64,000 nt of DNA from Chaetorhynchus papuensis (Eukaryota > Chordata > Aves > Passeriformes > Rhipiduridae), in assembly GCA_013396525.1 (NCBI GenBank), contig VWYX01000699.1:310001-374000 (forward strand), written 5' to 3'. The notes under the pieces were generated by a model. It did no database searches and had not been told where the DNA came from. It worked only from the letters and a program-made list of their open reading frames with translations. This document shows, one piece after another, positions 13,101 to 28,100 of this stretch (positions are counted from its first letter, which is position 1; each line of letters opens with the position of its first letter). A program made the translations under genes and the position numbers.

Positions 13101-16100
13101 ATCCATTAAAACAGGTCAGACTGAAATGGCTGCATGGCAAAGCAGCTACAAAAACCCCACTGAACTCCTGCACAGCAGCTTTTGGGTTTCATCACTCCAT
13201 CTGTGAGCAGGACCCTTGGGGCGGTACGTGCACAGCGGGACCTTTCCATATGGTCTGCTAGGAGGGGAGCAGCACACTGCAATGACTTAGTCTTGCAAGT
13301 GCTGGACTGAGAACATCCCCCTGCCACCTCAGAACATTACATCCAGAGTGACGCTCACAGGCTTCTTGATTTCTCTTGTCCCTGGGTGATATTTTTTATT
13401 TATCCATTCTGTGACACCCGTGCCCATCTAGCCTCACCTCTCAATACCCAATGAAGAAATGAAAAGATCTTTTTTACCAAGAGGGAGCCTGAGGATAGGT
13501 CCTGTCAGGGAAATGATAGTCTTATGTATAAAAACCAGAATTAGAATCAGTATTGAAGCTTGCTATGCCACCAATGCTATGTCCAAACACAGTCAAAAGA
13601 ACAGGGTTTGCCCAGGGCACTTGGGCATGATGTAATGAGACAGGCTGGCAAGCCAGGGCTTCTGGTATCTTGGTTTGCTGCTTACACAGATTTGCTAGTG
13701 CTGTCACTTCATTTTTCAGCACACCTCCTTCCCTGCCTATAATAGAGCGATAAAAACAGACCTAACTTCTTCAGCGCTGCTTGTGAGGGCTAGACAATGC
13801 TCGCACTCTTCTCAGCAAACACAAAAAGCACTGTTTATGACAGGAGGAAGATCTGTTGCCTCGCACCACAGTCTGTAGAGATGCAGTTTTGTACCCTGGC
13901 ACCATCTGAAGTAGCTTTTGCTCACTGTTACTCAGAAATGAATGCACGTTGTGTATGTGGCCTGTAATATGGACACATTTCCTGCAATAAATCCTCTCTT
14001 TAGAAAGCTTCTCCTATTGACATGCGAAAGCCCGAGCAGCCAACAACAGCACTACGCAGAGTAAAAGATAAGCGGATAAAGTGCTCTTCCCTCCTATCCA
14101 AGCATGAAACACTCTGCTTATTTTTTTCCAGGCTGTAAAAACTGTCCCTACTGATTCAAAACTGTCCATTACATAAGCTGTCAGCCCAGCAAAAAACCAA
14201 ACCCAACTTATCCCACATTTGAGGCTATTGGTGGGACAGAAGTTGAATCAATTTAAAATAATGAGCACATCTCAGTTCCCATAATGGACTATAGGAACAA
14301 ACACAGGTTAATGAAGAACACTCCTCTATTTTTACACGCCCCCCAAAAGTCCTGTTACATGTTCCTGAGACAGCTCAGACTTTTCACACTTCCATCTGTG
14401 AAGCCCATGAGTATCTGCAAAAGATTAAGATCATAGGGAGAATGGTTCCAATTCAGAGTACCAAAAAATCAGAAAGTAAATACAGCTCTAATGAAACAGA
14501 ACTCCTAAAGTTATCATGGATTTGCCGCAACTTCCACCCCTCAGGGTTCTTAATAAGCAAAAAAAGTTAATAGATGAATTATGTAAAGAATCTGGGAATG
14601 AGTGAAACGACAAGCTTCCTCCATTAATATGCTGATTTTTTTCAAGGTGATGCAGCATTTCACAAGAGGCATATGTGATTAGAGAACTGGGAAGCTCCTT
14701 TGCCATGGCAGATGGCATTTACAAGTTGCAAACCTCTTTCGCTAGACTTTTAAGAGGTCAGAAAATGTCACCAAAGCTTTTATGACATGGCACATCACAT
14801 CAGCAGTGACACATGTCCCTTTCAGATGTGAATCACATGTGACAAACATGAAGTGGAGGCCATCCAAAGGCTGAGAATGGCAATGTTTCCACTCCAACAA
14901 TGTACTTTTTCCTTCAGCCCTTATGCAACAGAGTTTTTCAATTCAAACATGCTGCACAAACCAGGACAAACAGATATCCTGGAGCAAACAGACATGAGGC
15001 TTTTCTGCATCTTGGAAATGCTAGCAGAGAGCACATACATCCCCTTCTTTGAACACATGCTCAGGCACTCAGCAGACCTCTCTGGCTGCACTTTAAAAAC
15101 CAGCCATCTGAAAGAGATCTCCTCAGACGCTCCCAGACTCTGCGGGGCAGATACGCTGGTAATCTGGCTCCCCAAGGCTTCCTAAGATTAAAGCAGCTCG
15201 AGCTCTGAAGTATGGGACCAGAATATCTAGAGATAATTCCTAATGACTTGATTTCACTTGAGAGAAGGAAAAGGTCAACCACCCACACACACTGAAGGCA
15301 GGATGTCCAAGTGTGCATGCTGCATCTGCTACAGTTAATACATTTAGCTGGCTATAGACTCCTGAGTCTGAGCCCAGGCCCTGCTTACATCCTTGTCAAA
15401 GGGCTCAAGCCTCACCTCCAGCCCAACAAGGAGTCTTCCTTCCACTCTGTCCTTTGGGATGCTGCCCAAGGCTCTCACTACTCTCGTAAAAAACTATTTA
15501 ATTTTCAACTTCAACTTATTCCCATTCATCTCAAACCTAATGACCGTTTTGCCAAGAACTGTACCTCATCTGATCCAGTTTCCATCTTGCTGGGAATCTT
15601 TCAGATGTATTTACAAACTGCTGTCTTACTCATCCCTCCACCTTAATTTTGCAAGGCCGTATCTTCTTTACCTTTTAAAACTGGCCACCCATTCCTCTGA
15701 CCTTGCTAACAGCCTCACTGGCCATTTCTCCAGTTTGCTCTCATCTTTCTGCTGTGAAGATGGAAGCATAGACAAATGTCCAGATGAGTTCTCCCAAAAG
15801 CTCAAATGCATTAGTGCTCCTCTGATAGCCATTGAGACCTTTTAAGATCCCATTGTAACAGACCGTGAAAGTGCTGCCTCAATTATCACAAGACCTAGCA
15901 ACGCTCCCAGGTCTTTCTTTTCCTTTGTATCTTTCCTTCTCCTTTGTAGTTTCCAGTTGATGAACTCCATGTTTATAGCAGACATTTGCATTAGATGGTA
16001 GGTGCATGACACTGTACTTTATAGTATAATCTTTCAGCTCCTTTATATTCCTCCAGCCTTCACCCTCATCCAATTCTTTATTCTTGACTGCATCACAAAA

Positions 16101-19100
16101 CATTAAGCTAATTTATTTTCAAAATCTCCCACAACCTTCTTTTAGAAGTAGCATTATTACCATTATATGGTGAGTGAGCTAAGGCACAGATGGCACAGTT
16201 TCAGAAGTATCTGCTGATTTGAGCAGTACTTGATTTGAGATGCTTTTCTGAAACTTCTGTTTCAGAAGAGAACGTGCAGTATTCTTACCAGTCTTCTTCC
16301 AGGCTCTAGGATTGGACATCTCCAATGAGTTAGGTACAATGGCTAATGACAGCCTCTGAGAAGTTCAGCTTAAAATGACTACTTCAACATCACACAAACT
16401 CAGCTGGCCTGGAGGATCAGATCACGTTCCCATGGTTGCTACAGCCATTTTCGTCAGGTAATTCCCTGACTCTCACACTGCATTTTTCCTTTTTCTGCAG
16501 CAAGCCAGACAAAAACCGCATCCTATAAGCGTAACTCCTCTGACTGAGCAAAGCACATTTTGGCAGAGGGGGGCATTATGTCACAGAGGAAAAAGTTACA
16601 GGATGCACAAGCAGCTTTATTTCAGCACTCCTTAGCCCTGAGTGCTTCCCCTGATGCCAAAATGAGAGTATAAAGGCCCCGAGGAAAGGACAGGAGTTTC
16701 CCAGGTTCTTCCCAACAGGAAGGCAGACAAATGCCTCCCACCAAGGGATCCTGTGCCAGCAGCCATATGGTTCATCAGACCTGGAGCCCTCAGTTCCGCA
16801 CAGGCCTCTGCCACTTGACTCGACAAAGGCAAGGTGACAACCTGCTAGGGCTGCAGGGGAGCAGGATGCTGTGCCAGCCTGCTTCCTGTAACAAGGGAGG
16901 ATGAGAAGCAAACACCTTGGGTGCCGCTCTAGCTTCTTGGAAGAGAGGTGCTTTGTGAGACTCTGCCTTTCTACCTGCTAGCCCCACGCCTAAAGTTTCC
17001 TATCCAGCTCTTCCCATCTATTCCCATCCCAATTCTGGGCTTTTTCTTCTCTGATGGTCCTATTCTCCTTGCTAGCAAGTCTTGGTTTATGTGTCTTGCT
17101 TTTTCAGGCTGGGCTTCACTCATTTCTCAGACTTCTCAGTCCATTCTTTTCCTGGACTTCTTTTTCCAATTTTATCCTCTCCTCATTCCTGTGCCTCTCT
17201 GCCCCATGCTCTTAGATCAATTAATTCTGCCTCTTGATTTGAGCCCTGGTCATCAAACTAATTTCCTGTTTCAAGCCAGAGAGATGGAAGATCTTTTCAC
17301 AGCACAACCTGTCATTCAGAATAATATTACACAGGCAAAAGAATATACATTTCTCTGGTCCCTCCCCCCATTTTCTCATCAGCCCATTCTTCAACACAGC
17401 CAAACTGTTTTTAATTAAATTTTCCTAAGCAATTTAAATGTAGTCAGGTGCATAGGATGGGAAAAACTCAGCATATAGTAAGTGTCTGACGAAGTTTTGA
17501 ACAGAACAAAAATCACAGAACAATTCCTATGCCTGCCCTCCACAAACGAGCCAATCTCACGTAATGAAAATACTTAGCAACCTAAGTAATAGGCAGTGCT
17601 GTCAGTACAAATTATAATTAAGTTCCTTTCATTTATCATTGATTTTTTAAGATTTAGAGGACTGTTTAAAGCAGCACCTAAAGGCATATCTCTGCTGAAT
17701 CATTAAAGACACAAATAGTAGGCCAAGTGGCTACAACAGACCTGGATCATTAGTTACCATAACATGTTCTACATTAGGATATAAGGATACTCAACCGACT
17801 AGAAATGGCAACCTGAGGGGTTAAATTGAAGGATAGAGAGTTTTAATGACCTTAATGGACTGATCTGGTAACAGAGCTAATTGTTAAAACAGTTGATGTT
17901 AACTGGATTCGTCATAATGCAGATTAGACTGTAGCAGCTGCTGTCCTCTAGTGACTCCCAAACTTAAACAGACTTCTCAGCCCTCATCAAACTGTTCTCA
18001 CCTTCTCAACGAGAAAGCAATCCAGTGTGTCTGAGTGGGAAATGCACTCCTGCCACACAGAAAGATGAGTCTGCTGTTAATTTCATCAGTTAGCCTCCCC
18101 TGGTCCCATCCCTCTTTTCTCACTATGGGTACCGGAAACCCATAGTCCCTAGTACATTTGTATTCACATGTGAGTTCCAAAAATGCAGCTGCTTCAGGAA
18201 AAAACGAGAGAAATCCACCAATAAGATCTGTCTCCTGAACACCACAGCAATACACCATTCTCTCTTGCAAGTAATTCAGTGATTCAACACATGCAATAAA
18301 AGAGCCAGTCACAGAGCACAGTGTGTTACATAAAATGTAATGCCACATCTCATCTTTCTGAGACAGGTTTCATGGTCCACTGGATCTTAAGCTCCTGGGG
18401 CCACTCCAAAGCCCAGGGCTGAGTGCAGTACTCTCTCTCGAAAAGTGACACAGAAAATTAAAGTTTTTATATTAGTCCTGTTTGGGATAGCCCAGAACAG
18501 ACCCTGTTGTCAGAACTTATGGCATGAAAACAAACACTGGACCATGTGTAGAAAATGTCAGCATTTTGGGAAGATTTGCTGACCTGCTTCTGTAATAAAA
18601 CATCCAGTTTTGCCATTGAAATCCAAAACGCATCAGGCTTCACCCGATTTGCTTTATAATTTCTAACTATAGATAGGGATATTGCAATTGAAATGAGTAG
18701 CCTTGGTCAGAGCTGGTGACAGAGCAAATCCAGAACATGTGGGTGATACCTGAAAGCAGAGAACTGAAAGGTTCATGGGCCAGTGCTGCCCACAGAAGGT
18801 CAGTGCAGTGGCTGCAGTTAGGAGCTGAGCACACAGCACTGCCCCCAGATCGCCACACTCGCTGTGTGATGCCTGAGCAGATGCACACTGCTAAATACAG
18901 GTCCTGCCCCCAAAACTGACAGCTCTCCTGTAACAGGCTAATGAACTACAGCATCTTCTCTTACTCCTATTCCTTTTCTGAAGACCTAATACCAGGTACA
19001 TACAATTACAATTATGGGCAGGAGGGACAGTAACAACCAATACTATACACTACTGGACATATTCTGTTGTCAAATCCTAGACTGAAATTTGCTAGAATAT

Positions 19101-22100
19101 ATTGTCTATCACAATTCTGCCTCAGATGAGTGAGGAAGCATGTGGAGTGCACATTAGAAAATGTCAAGCACGGCAGTTCAGCTAAAAATGGGGCTAGAAC
19201 AAATAATGTAACTAATACTGTTATCTGAAGAAAGAGTTCAATCTCTTTATTAATTTTTCCACAATATCTGAATTCTTAAGTTGTGTCATCCACTGTTTAC
19301 AAATGGCATCAAGACACCACAATGAAGTAAAAAAAGCCCCCTCCTTTTAACTTTACGTGCCCCAAATCCTGATCCAGTTTTTCTCAGGTCTGTATATATT
19401 CTAGTATAAATCCTACTGAGTCAACAGCTATGAGATTGATCCTTCTCAGTATCAGACCATAAGGTTTTAAAATAGGTTTCTGTGAATTAGAGATTGAGCA
19501 ATGACTGTTCACCTTCCAACAGCCTGTCTTCACTGACTTGCTGTTCAATATGTAATGGGACTGTATGGTGGAGACAGGAGACTAAAATCCAGGTTCCTGG
19601 AACAGCATTCAACTCCCTAGCCTACAGGTACCAGTTTGGGAAGGAGTCATATATTCTCCTACCCTCTAAATCAGCCTTTGAAAATGGGTGATTGAAAAGG
19701 GCTTATTCTATGAATTTAGTAAGCAGAAAAAACAGTGTTTCACCATACAATTCAACACCATTTCATAATACATGCATACCAAGATACAGCTCTGACTTTT
19801 GAGTATCTATTTTGAGCCTTAATAATACTTCTTAAACATTTTAATATTAAACATGTTTAATATAGATTCAGAGTATTGAATTGCCCACCAGGTATTAAAC
19901 AGAGAGTAAACATTTCATTTGGGGTAAATGTCAATCAGTTTCCTTTCAAAGCTTCTATTCTTGTAACATAGATGTATCAGCCACAGCATTTAAGGGCACT
20001 CATGCAGTAGCACTATTTCTGATTCAGATGAGGTAATTCTGCCAGAAACGTGTTCAGAAGGTTTCAAAACTGCAACTTGCTAACATATGAAAAATGATCA
20101 ATTTGTTTAAAAAATAAAAACAAGATGGTAACTTAAAGCAACAACAACAAAAGAGATAAAGGCATACTCTTCAACACGCAGCCGGAATAGCAAAAGATGA
20201 AAGAAACATATTTTCTAATTGCCATTAAACAGTGTCTCACTATAATCAGAAGGAAATTTCACTTAGCCAATGCATATGTTCATGTATTATTTATTCTTCC
20301 TGAGAGCAGTGTGTAAATGTATAAAAATTGAGGGACTGGCAGTCCTGGAAACAGAAGGTCCCTCTGTTAAGCTGCAGAGCGGATTTTGCTCCAGCAGTTA
20401 CATTATCCTAGTCATAATTTGGAAAAATGGTGGTGCTAGAATGTTATTACAGATGGCTAAGAATAGTGTCCAGCACTCATTCCGGACCCTCTCGGCACAA
20501 AATGAACCCTGCTGTTAACAATAGGAGGAGGAATTGCCAAGATAAGACATCCTTGGCAACACCTTCAAATACGTAAGGCCAGCATTTTTCTTCCCTGAAA
20601 ATCTCACATGTCTGGGGACAGGGAAACAGAAGGTTTCAGAGGCTTCTTCCAGATTGCTCTGTTTCAGGCAATGGCAAACATTAAATACTTTCCCCATGCC
20701 TGAGATCCACTTGTTAAACTGCCCCAGCACCTCTGATTTTCTGAGAGAGATCTTTTCTTCCATGTTCCCTGCCACTACCAAATCCCTTTAGTATCATACC
20801 ACACATTCCCTGAGGAGTGAAATTCAGAACTCTGGCACAACTACTATGCTACTTATAGTCCAAAAGGGCTTCAAATTCCATTGCTCAGAAATGGCAACAA
20901 CTTAAATCCTTTCCTTTCAAATTCTCCTCAGAGAATTCAGAATCAGAGTTAATGTGTAGCAAGAAAAATCTCCTGCATCAGCCACCAGGGCCACCAAAAG
21001 AGAACAATACAGATTAATAAAAAAAATGTGAAATGTCATTTTCTCCTCATTATAATAAACTCCAGTTAAAAAGAAGGGTACCCAAGGGAACACACAATAG
21101 ATGCTGAGACTCTGCATTTCATGCAAATCTGCTCATGTACACACCAGAAATCTATTTAAGAACAAAGAGCAAGAACAAAATCCTTAAACCATGGTCCCAA
21201 GGCAGTATTTGAAAGGCTAACGGGGCCAATATCAGAAGTGTGCATTTCCATACCAGTGCTTGGGATGGCAGCAGCTGGAAATAGCAAGAGAGAGAAATTA
21301 AGGCAGGAGCTCCAAGCCAGCATGTTGTTTCCAGCCTTATTTTCAACAGCATCACATAATGGAATGGGCCAACACCAAGAGGACAAGCTTCTCTTACGTC
21401 CACTTTTCACTTTTTGTTTTCCAAGAGGTTTTGGAGGCCCTTCACAAAAAAAAAAGTAAGTTTCTGTGATGTTGGCTACGTAAGAATAAAGACAGACTAT
21501 TATCAGAACAGGTATCACACTATCCTCCTTCCTGAAGGTCTGAAATAATTTATGGGCAATATTCACCAACTATTTACCGGTGTAAGAGATTGTGCTCCTA
21601 GCTGTCAGCTTCTGAAGGTGCCCCAGCACTGCAAAAATATACAACAGTATGTGATAGGAATGAGTGCTGCTTTTCAGCTGACTTTCTGCTGGGAATGTGA
21701 AGGATGATGCAAGGTAGCATTTTCTACTCCACCAACTTGGATTCTCAGCCACACATAAGGTAACAGATCCCCTTAAGAAACTTCTGCACATACCCTTTGC
21801 CTGCAAGTGCCACCTTTTAAATGCTGCCTTACACAGTATTTTTATCAATTTATTGATCCTTTCAGTATTTCTCACATTTTAGCACATGAAGCCTCACTTC
21901 TTACCTGCCATCAAGGAAACAGAAATATCCATGAATCCTTTTTTGTTCCTTCAGACTTTCTTCTGGATAGCCATGCCACCCACTGTTCTCTTTTCTCCTT
22001 AATGCTATGCCTTTTAGAAACTCCTTTGTGCAGAAGTTCTTTCTTCTTTACTCTCAAAGGAAATACCTTTCCCTTGTTCCTTGTGAAAACTACATGCCAC

Positions 22101-25100
22101 ATGAAACCAGTCCCAGTACTGCTCCAGGAAGGGCCACCTCTCCTGGCTGGGGAAGGATTACAGCCCAGCAGCTCTCACCTGCAGGACCCCCTGCACATAA
22201 CCCGGGACTCAGGCCAGAGCTGGCAGAAGAGAGTGAAGAGAAATCCAAAGAAGTGTGATGGAAAAGCTTCTTCCAAAGACAATACTTAGGGCTTAACTGC
22301 CCTTCCTCCCTCTGTCCATGCAAAGCCATTAGAGTAATGGGAGCAGCCCTGAAAGCTCAGGCAGTGCTTCCCAGAGGCTGGCAGGGAGGACCCCATTTTC
22401 TCATTAAATAGAAGGGAGAATAAATGGAAAGAGAGGCTCCTTGGGACTGAGCTGAGCTCCAAACTGCAGGACGGTGCCAGAATTGCCATGGACAGAAATA
22501 AGTTGGCAGTTTCTAAGTGAAAGAATTGCACAGATGCCAGGAGGGAACCTGGAACATAAAGGGAAACTAACACACACTAGGACTACAAAAATGTTGAAAA
22601 AACAAATTAGGAGGGAATAACAGAGCACCAGGTGAAACATGCAGGAGAAATTGCTGAGGCTACTCAAATGCTGGCCCATGATACTGGGCAGGATCTCTCA
22701 AGAAGCCCAGACTAAGGTGTGGGTACCTCTCTCCCACACTGCCTCAGAGAAAGAAGGAATAGAGGAGGTGTATTCTTTACCTTCCCTGAGAATGACCTTA
22801 TTCATCCCTTTTCTTTTGACCTGTGCAATGGGAACCACATGGGCCTACACAGGTGAGAGGGACTAAAACAAGTCCACCAGCGTGGACTGGTGAAACAGTC
22901 ACAGGTGCCACAGGCTTGTGTTAATAAACAGGATTTCTGCTAACAACCCTTCAAAGACCAAATTCCCAGCACTCTCACCTCTACTACCTGCTTGGAAAAG
23001 AGGTGCTGTTTTCAATTACTGCTCTTCTTAGAGGAGAAATATCTCTACAGCTAAAGGCAATTTTTGCCTTCTGTACTGCAGTCTCTCATCACGGGTTTCA
23101 TGGTAAAACTGAGTAATGCTCAGCCATGGAGCCAGGCGCCTCCGCACTGCAGGGTTTGGACAAAACCTCACCTTACCAGCATCCAAGCACTTCAAAAGAT
23201 TTACAGAGCAAGCCACCCCACGTGCACACAACTTCCTTTAAACCACCCTCTCACTCCAGCAACATGCATACCAAAAGCAGCAGTTTGGAAGGGCAAGGGC
23301 AATGACATAAACAGTTTCCTGAGATTATTTCACTTAGTAAAAATAACAAGTAACGAAGGACATTTCAGGTCATGAAATGTCCTTTGTTAGAGAAGATGAG
23401 ATGTTAGAGATGCCAAATAGTAAGGAGCCTGACCTTCCTGCAGCAGCACACAGGAGAATTGATCAGAAACAAAGCCAGTGAGACTAGTTTTCCAGTTCAG
23501 TCTGACCTATGCACAAGAAATAAGCCAGTAAAAAAATTTATTTTAATTCTCATCATTTTCTACACCAAGCAAGACAAAAGGACTTGCTAGTAACAGGAAT
23601 ACTTTAACAGGGTTCCTGATCTACAGATTACTGCTGCAGCAGATACCCCACCAGCGATTCGCCATCTCACTCATGGAACTGTTACAGACAGAGACTGATG
23701 CAGCTCAGAGTAATGCCAGACAAAGCAACAGAAAACCTCCCTGACACCTGCAAATTTTCAGTACAGAGGCTCTCTTTATGCCATTCTATCTTATTTCTAA
23801 CACATCAAATTAGACCACCTGAAAAATAAAAGCTGAAGCAGTTTAATTCAGCCTTGCCTTGACTTCCACTCCCTGTTACAGACAGAGCCCTCAGATTATG
23901 TTAGAATCCTAAAACAGCACTATGTTCTTAATAGAAAGTATAAAAGAACAGATTAAAAATGTGAAAAAATAGCAAATTTCATTCAAATTTTTGTATTTTA
24001 TAATGTATATTTGTGGAGAATGTGTTATTTAAGATAGACTGTACAGACCTGACAGTCTTAGATAAAAAAGTATTTAATATATCACCTTCCAAAACAAAGC
24101 AAGTTTTCCACAAATTGCATCCCAGCAAAACATATCTCTGGACATCAGCTTGGGTGGACTCTGAAGGAGATGCCATGACAGATAGCTTGGACAGCCGATG
24201 CTGAATACACAAAATAAGAAATTTCATTTAACACGTTAGTGGCTTAACAAAATAGACTGACACATTATCTAAGTTGACTAAGTGATCAAAAATTACCATT
24301 ATTTTCATTAAAAAACAAAAACCAAAAATATACTCCCTGTTTTGTTTCTTAATTTGATCCATCATTGCTAATTCTTAAACCATTCCATGAACCTCTTTAG
24401 AGAAAAAGAAGGAAATAACAAAGGTAACATGGATAAACTACCCTTCAGATTGCTACAGCATCAGAACTCATATTGCCTTTCAGCTCACTGGGTTGAGTCA
24501 GCTTTTGCCTTGTCTGTTTTGTGAGTGTAGAGATTTAATATTTGTGCAGTGTTTTGAGCACAGCAAGTGTCAAGTCCTTTCCTGTGACACTGATCACAAA
24601 TCCATAACAGGTGCATTCATGGATAATGTTTCCTACTAGCAATATAGATAGTGCTTGTAAGGGTCCTATAAATCTCTGAAATCTTTTTATTTCAGATCAT
24701 CTGCAATTCTAGTGAAACAAATGCAAGAAGAAAGTGACCAAGTTTTCCCAGTTGCTTTTCAGAAGCAAAGCACACCTGCAGATATATAAAAGCAGTAGGG
24801 AACAGCAGATATATAAAAGTGTTAGTACATTAAAAAAACCCCAAATCCTAAAAACATTCCTGTTTTTCTTATTAGTCTTTTCTCCATCAGAAACTTTCTG
24901 TGTCTTCAAAACAAGTGCTTTTCCAACATTTTACAGAGCTGTTTCTCTGCTATTCCTTCCCTTTTCCCAGGGGGAGCAGTGGCTTCACTGATCATGTGCC
25001 ACAACAGCTCCTGATTAATTCTGATAGACAACCAGCAGTTAGCTGGCACACCATCATCATCGCCCTAGGATGAACAATAATCTGCCTCACCATCTGCTCC

Positions 25101-28100
25101 CAAATTTATTTTTAACCAGTCCCTGCTCCCTCCAGTGCAGAGAGTGTAGCAGGAAGGGCAGCCTTCCCCTGGAAGTGCTGTGCAGGGAGGTGGTGTCAGG
25201 GGCCAAGGGGGGAACGTCCAGTCACACACCCCTGAGCATCACAGCGGATGGGAAAGAGATGGACAAATGCAGCATCCCAGGAAGGAAAAAGGGCTTCTGC
25301 ACCAGAGGGGCTGGTGACTGCCTGTTCTCCTCCAGCAGATAGGGAACACCTGCTGGTTTTTCAGTTCCACGAGCAAGTTTGATAAGGTTAAATGAACTGG
25401 GACAAGGTGGTAGGAGAACTGGGGGAAAGTGGTGGATGTGGACTAGTTACTGATAGGAATATGCATGCCTACTTTTTCTGAGGTCCACTCAAAATTTCAA
25501 CATAAGAGATTATGTGATCACTTAAGTTCACCTCTGAAAGTCAAAACTATGCAGCATTCACAGACAGACACTGTCCCAAGTGAGCTGTGCTGCTGTGCCA
25601 GTCTCAACGTATGACATCCCTGGAGTGGCACAGACTCAATTCATTAATTTCCTTTGAGAAGAAGCACCAAGACATTAAATCTCCAGAAGGTAGCAGGGGG
25701 GTGGGAGAAAGACATGAGCACACGCTTGATGAAGGCACAGGGCAGTGAGGAGGTTCATTTTGTAACTGCATGGCCCTGCTTGCTGCCTTCATGCCACCTT
25801 CAGGTACAGCAGCACAGTCCAGGAGGTGGCACTTACAGGGTCACCATGGCTGTGTCACTGCTCACAAGTGCTGCTGTCACCAGCAAACTGCCCGTAGACA
25901 ACATCCTGTGTGGGAACTGGTATCATGTTGTAACAGAGAAAAGAAGGAAATCAGGTGGAACCTAAAGCTTTGTACAGCTGGTAAAACAAGTTTCCCATCT
26001 CTGATACACCATCAGCAAGATCTGATGATGATTTGCCCACAGAAAACAGGGAACTGTTGAAAGCAGGCTCTGGGATATGAAGAACTGTCAAAGTCTCAGA
26101 AGGACAAACACAAAGAGTAAAAAGATCAGATCTGAGAAAGAACAGAAACATAGATGGACCTTAGCATGTCTCCAGTGCAGCCCCTTGCACAAATGAGGGC
26201 AATCAGACCGGACTGCTCAAGACTTTATCTAGTCATGTCTTGAAACCTTCCAAGGGTGGAGGCTGCACAACATCTCTAGGAAGTCTTGCTCAAAGTGAAA
26301 AGGTCATGTATCAGTTTGGACCCTCTTGTTTTGCTTTATACCCATCACCTCTTGTCCTCCCACCTGGCACCACTGTGAATATCCTGGCTTTGTCTTCCTG
26401 GAGATCTGATAATTACAGATGCTGAAGAACAGGCATCAGATGTGATGCAATCTGATGCTGGACTGTCCTGAAAAACATCCTCACCAGGGAGGAAGGCTAC
26501 AGGTGAACCGATAATGGAGGATGCACAACTGAAAAATATTCTCAGTATTCTCAGTGAGTAGGCACCAGTAATTTGGTATCAGGTGGGAATGAAGCGAGGC
26601 CCTGACCACAGTTAATATTTTCTGGTGAGTGTCAGATAACTAAATTTTGTGAATTTAGCTCACAATTTAAATGGTAGGGCTTATAAATGCTTTAGGAGAC
26701 AGGATTGTCATTCCAAATGGAGAAATGGTTGGAATAAGTATAATGAAATTCAGTAAAGATGGGTAGAAAATACAGCACTTGATTTAGGAAAAAAAAAAAA
26801 AGAAGAGAGAGATAAAAAAGACAAAAATTAAAAAAAGGAAGGGGGGTGACCAGAACGGGGTAATTGTTTTGGCAGCACACTGCAAAGAACCTCAGGTTTA
26901 TAAAAGAGGATAAAGCCGGGACCAAACTTGTTGTTCTGTAAGGAAAGTAAGAGAAAATCTGGCTGCTATGTATATTAATAACCATGCTGTGCATGACTAT
27001 GACTGTTACTCTCCACAGTATGTTACCCTGCTTTATTCTTCCCTATGAATATCTCCTCCTGATAAACCAGGTGCAGCTTCAGATTCTGTGCTTGAAGAAA
27101 GGGACCAACTGTAAAAATTCCAAATGAACAAAATTACACAGCTTAACATATGTTTCATTAGGACAAAATTGGAAAGACAGACTTGTTTAGTTTTAAGAAG
27201 GTGGTGGTAGGGAACAGCAAATTTTGGGTATTACAGTAATGAAAACAGTGACAAACTGTTCTTTAATTTCACACATACATAAAAAGATTACTCACAGCTT
27301 TGATTCGGGGTAAAAAACCCCTTTAGGTTAGGGTATTATGAAAAACTGAGGATAAGAAGCCTGGAATATGCTAGCCATGGAGGTTAAATTTACCGTGCCT
27401 CAGAATAGGATGATGATAAGGCTATCTCTTCTAGCCCTACACTGTATCTGAAAATAACCTTCAGCATATTCTGAAATGCAGATACTTTTACCATATACTC
27501 ATTCCCTATTTTGTATCTACTTTTCAAAGCAGAAACACACACAATGTTTTTAAAGCCACAAACATAAAATTGACAACCAAGTATGAAAAATTCAAAAAGC
27601 ACTTCCCTTCCCTCCCACCACTGAGGGCTGTTTAATAAATAGAATTTTTAACAACATCTTTCCTTGGAAAATTTGATTCTGCATCATCATTCTGGTTCAC
27701 AAATGCTGTATCTCTTGTTTCAGGCTTTCTTCTGTACATTTTAATCAACAGAATTGCCAGTTTTAGACTATATTTTTCCACTGTTTATGCTGGGAAGACA
27801 GTGAGCCAGGGTCACAGTAATTGAAAGGCACCAGAAAGCACAGCCCTCTGGAGGTCTGCATGATTATCCATTCTCCCTTGCCTTCTTGTTAGTTCCAATA
27901 ACTGATATTTTAATCAATGTCCCACAGAGCCTGAATGCCTTTCTTGCTGGGACTGTAGCAAACACTTGCACCAGTGCCTTACACATGGACTACCGGACCA
28001 TCTGCTAACCTGTTCAAGTGAAAGTCCCAGCTGTGTGTTTTACTTTAACACATTATTTTATGTCTGGCTTGGCACTGAACATCTCTTGATGCTCTTGTCC

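Noticed and set aside
15360..15850. Possible ancient LINE-like segment with pyrimidine-rich blocks and a 150-residue open frame.
   Set aside because: Some phrases feel repeat-like, but I could not match any CR1 or other consensus block in order, so I do not call it.
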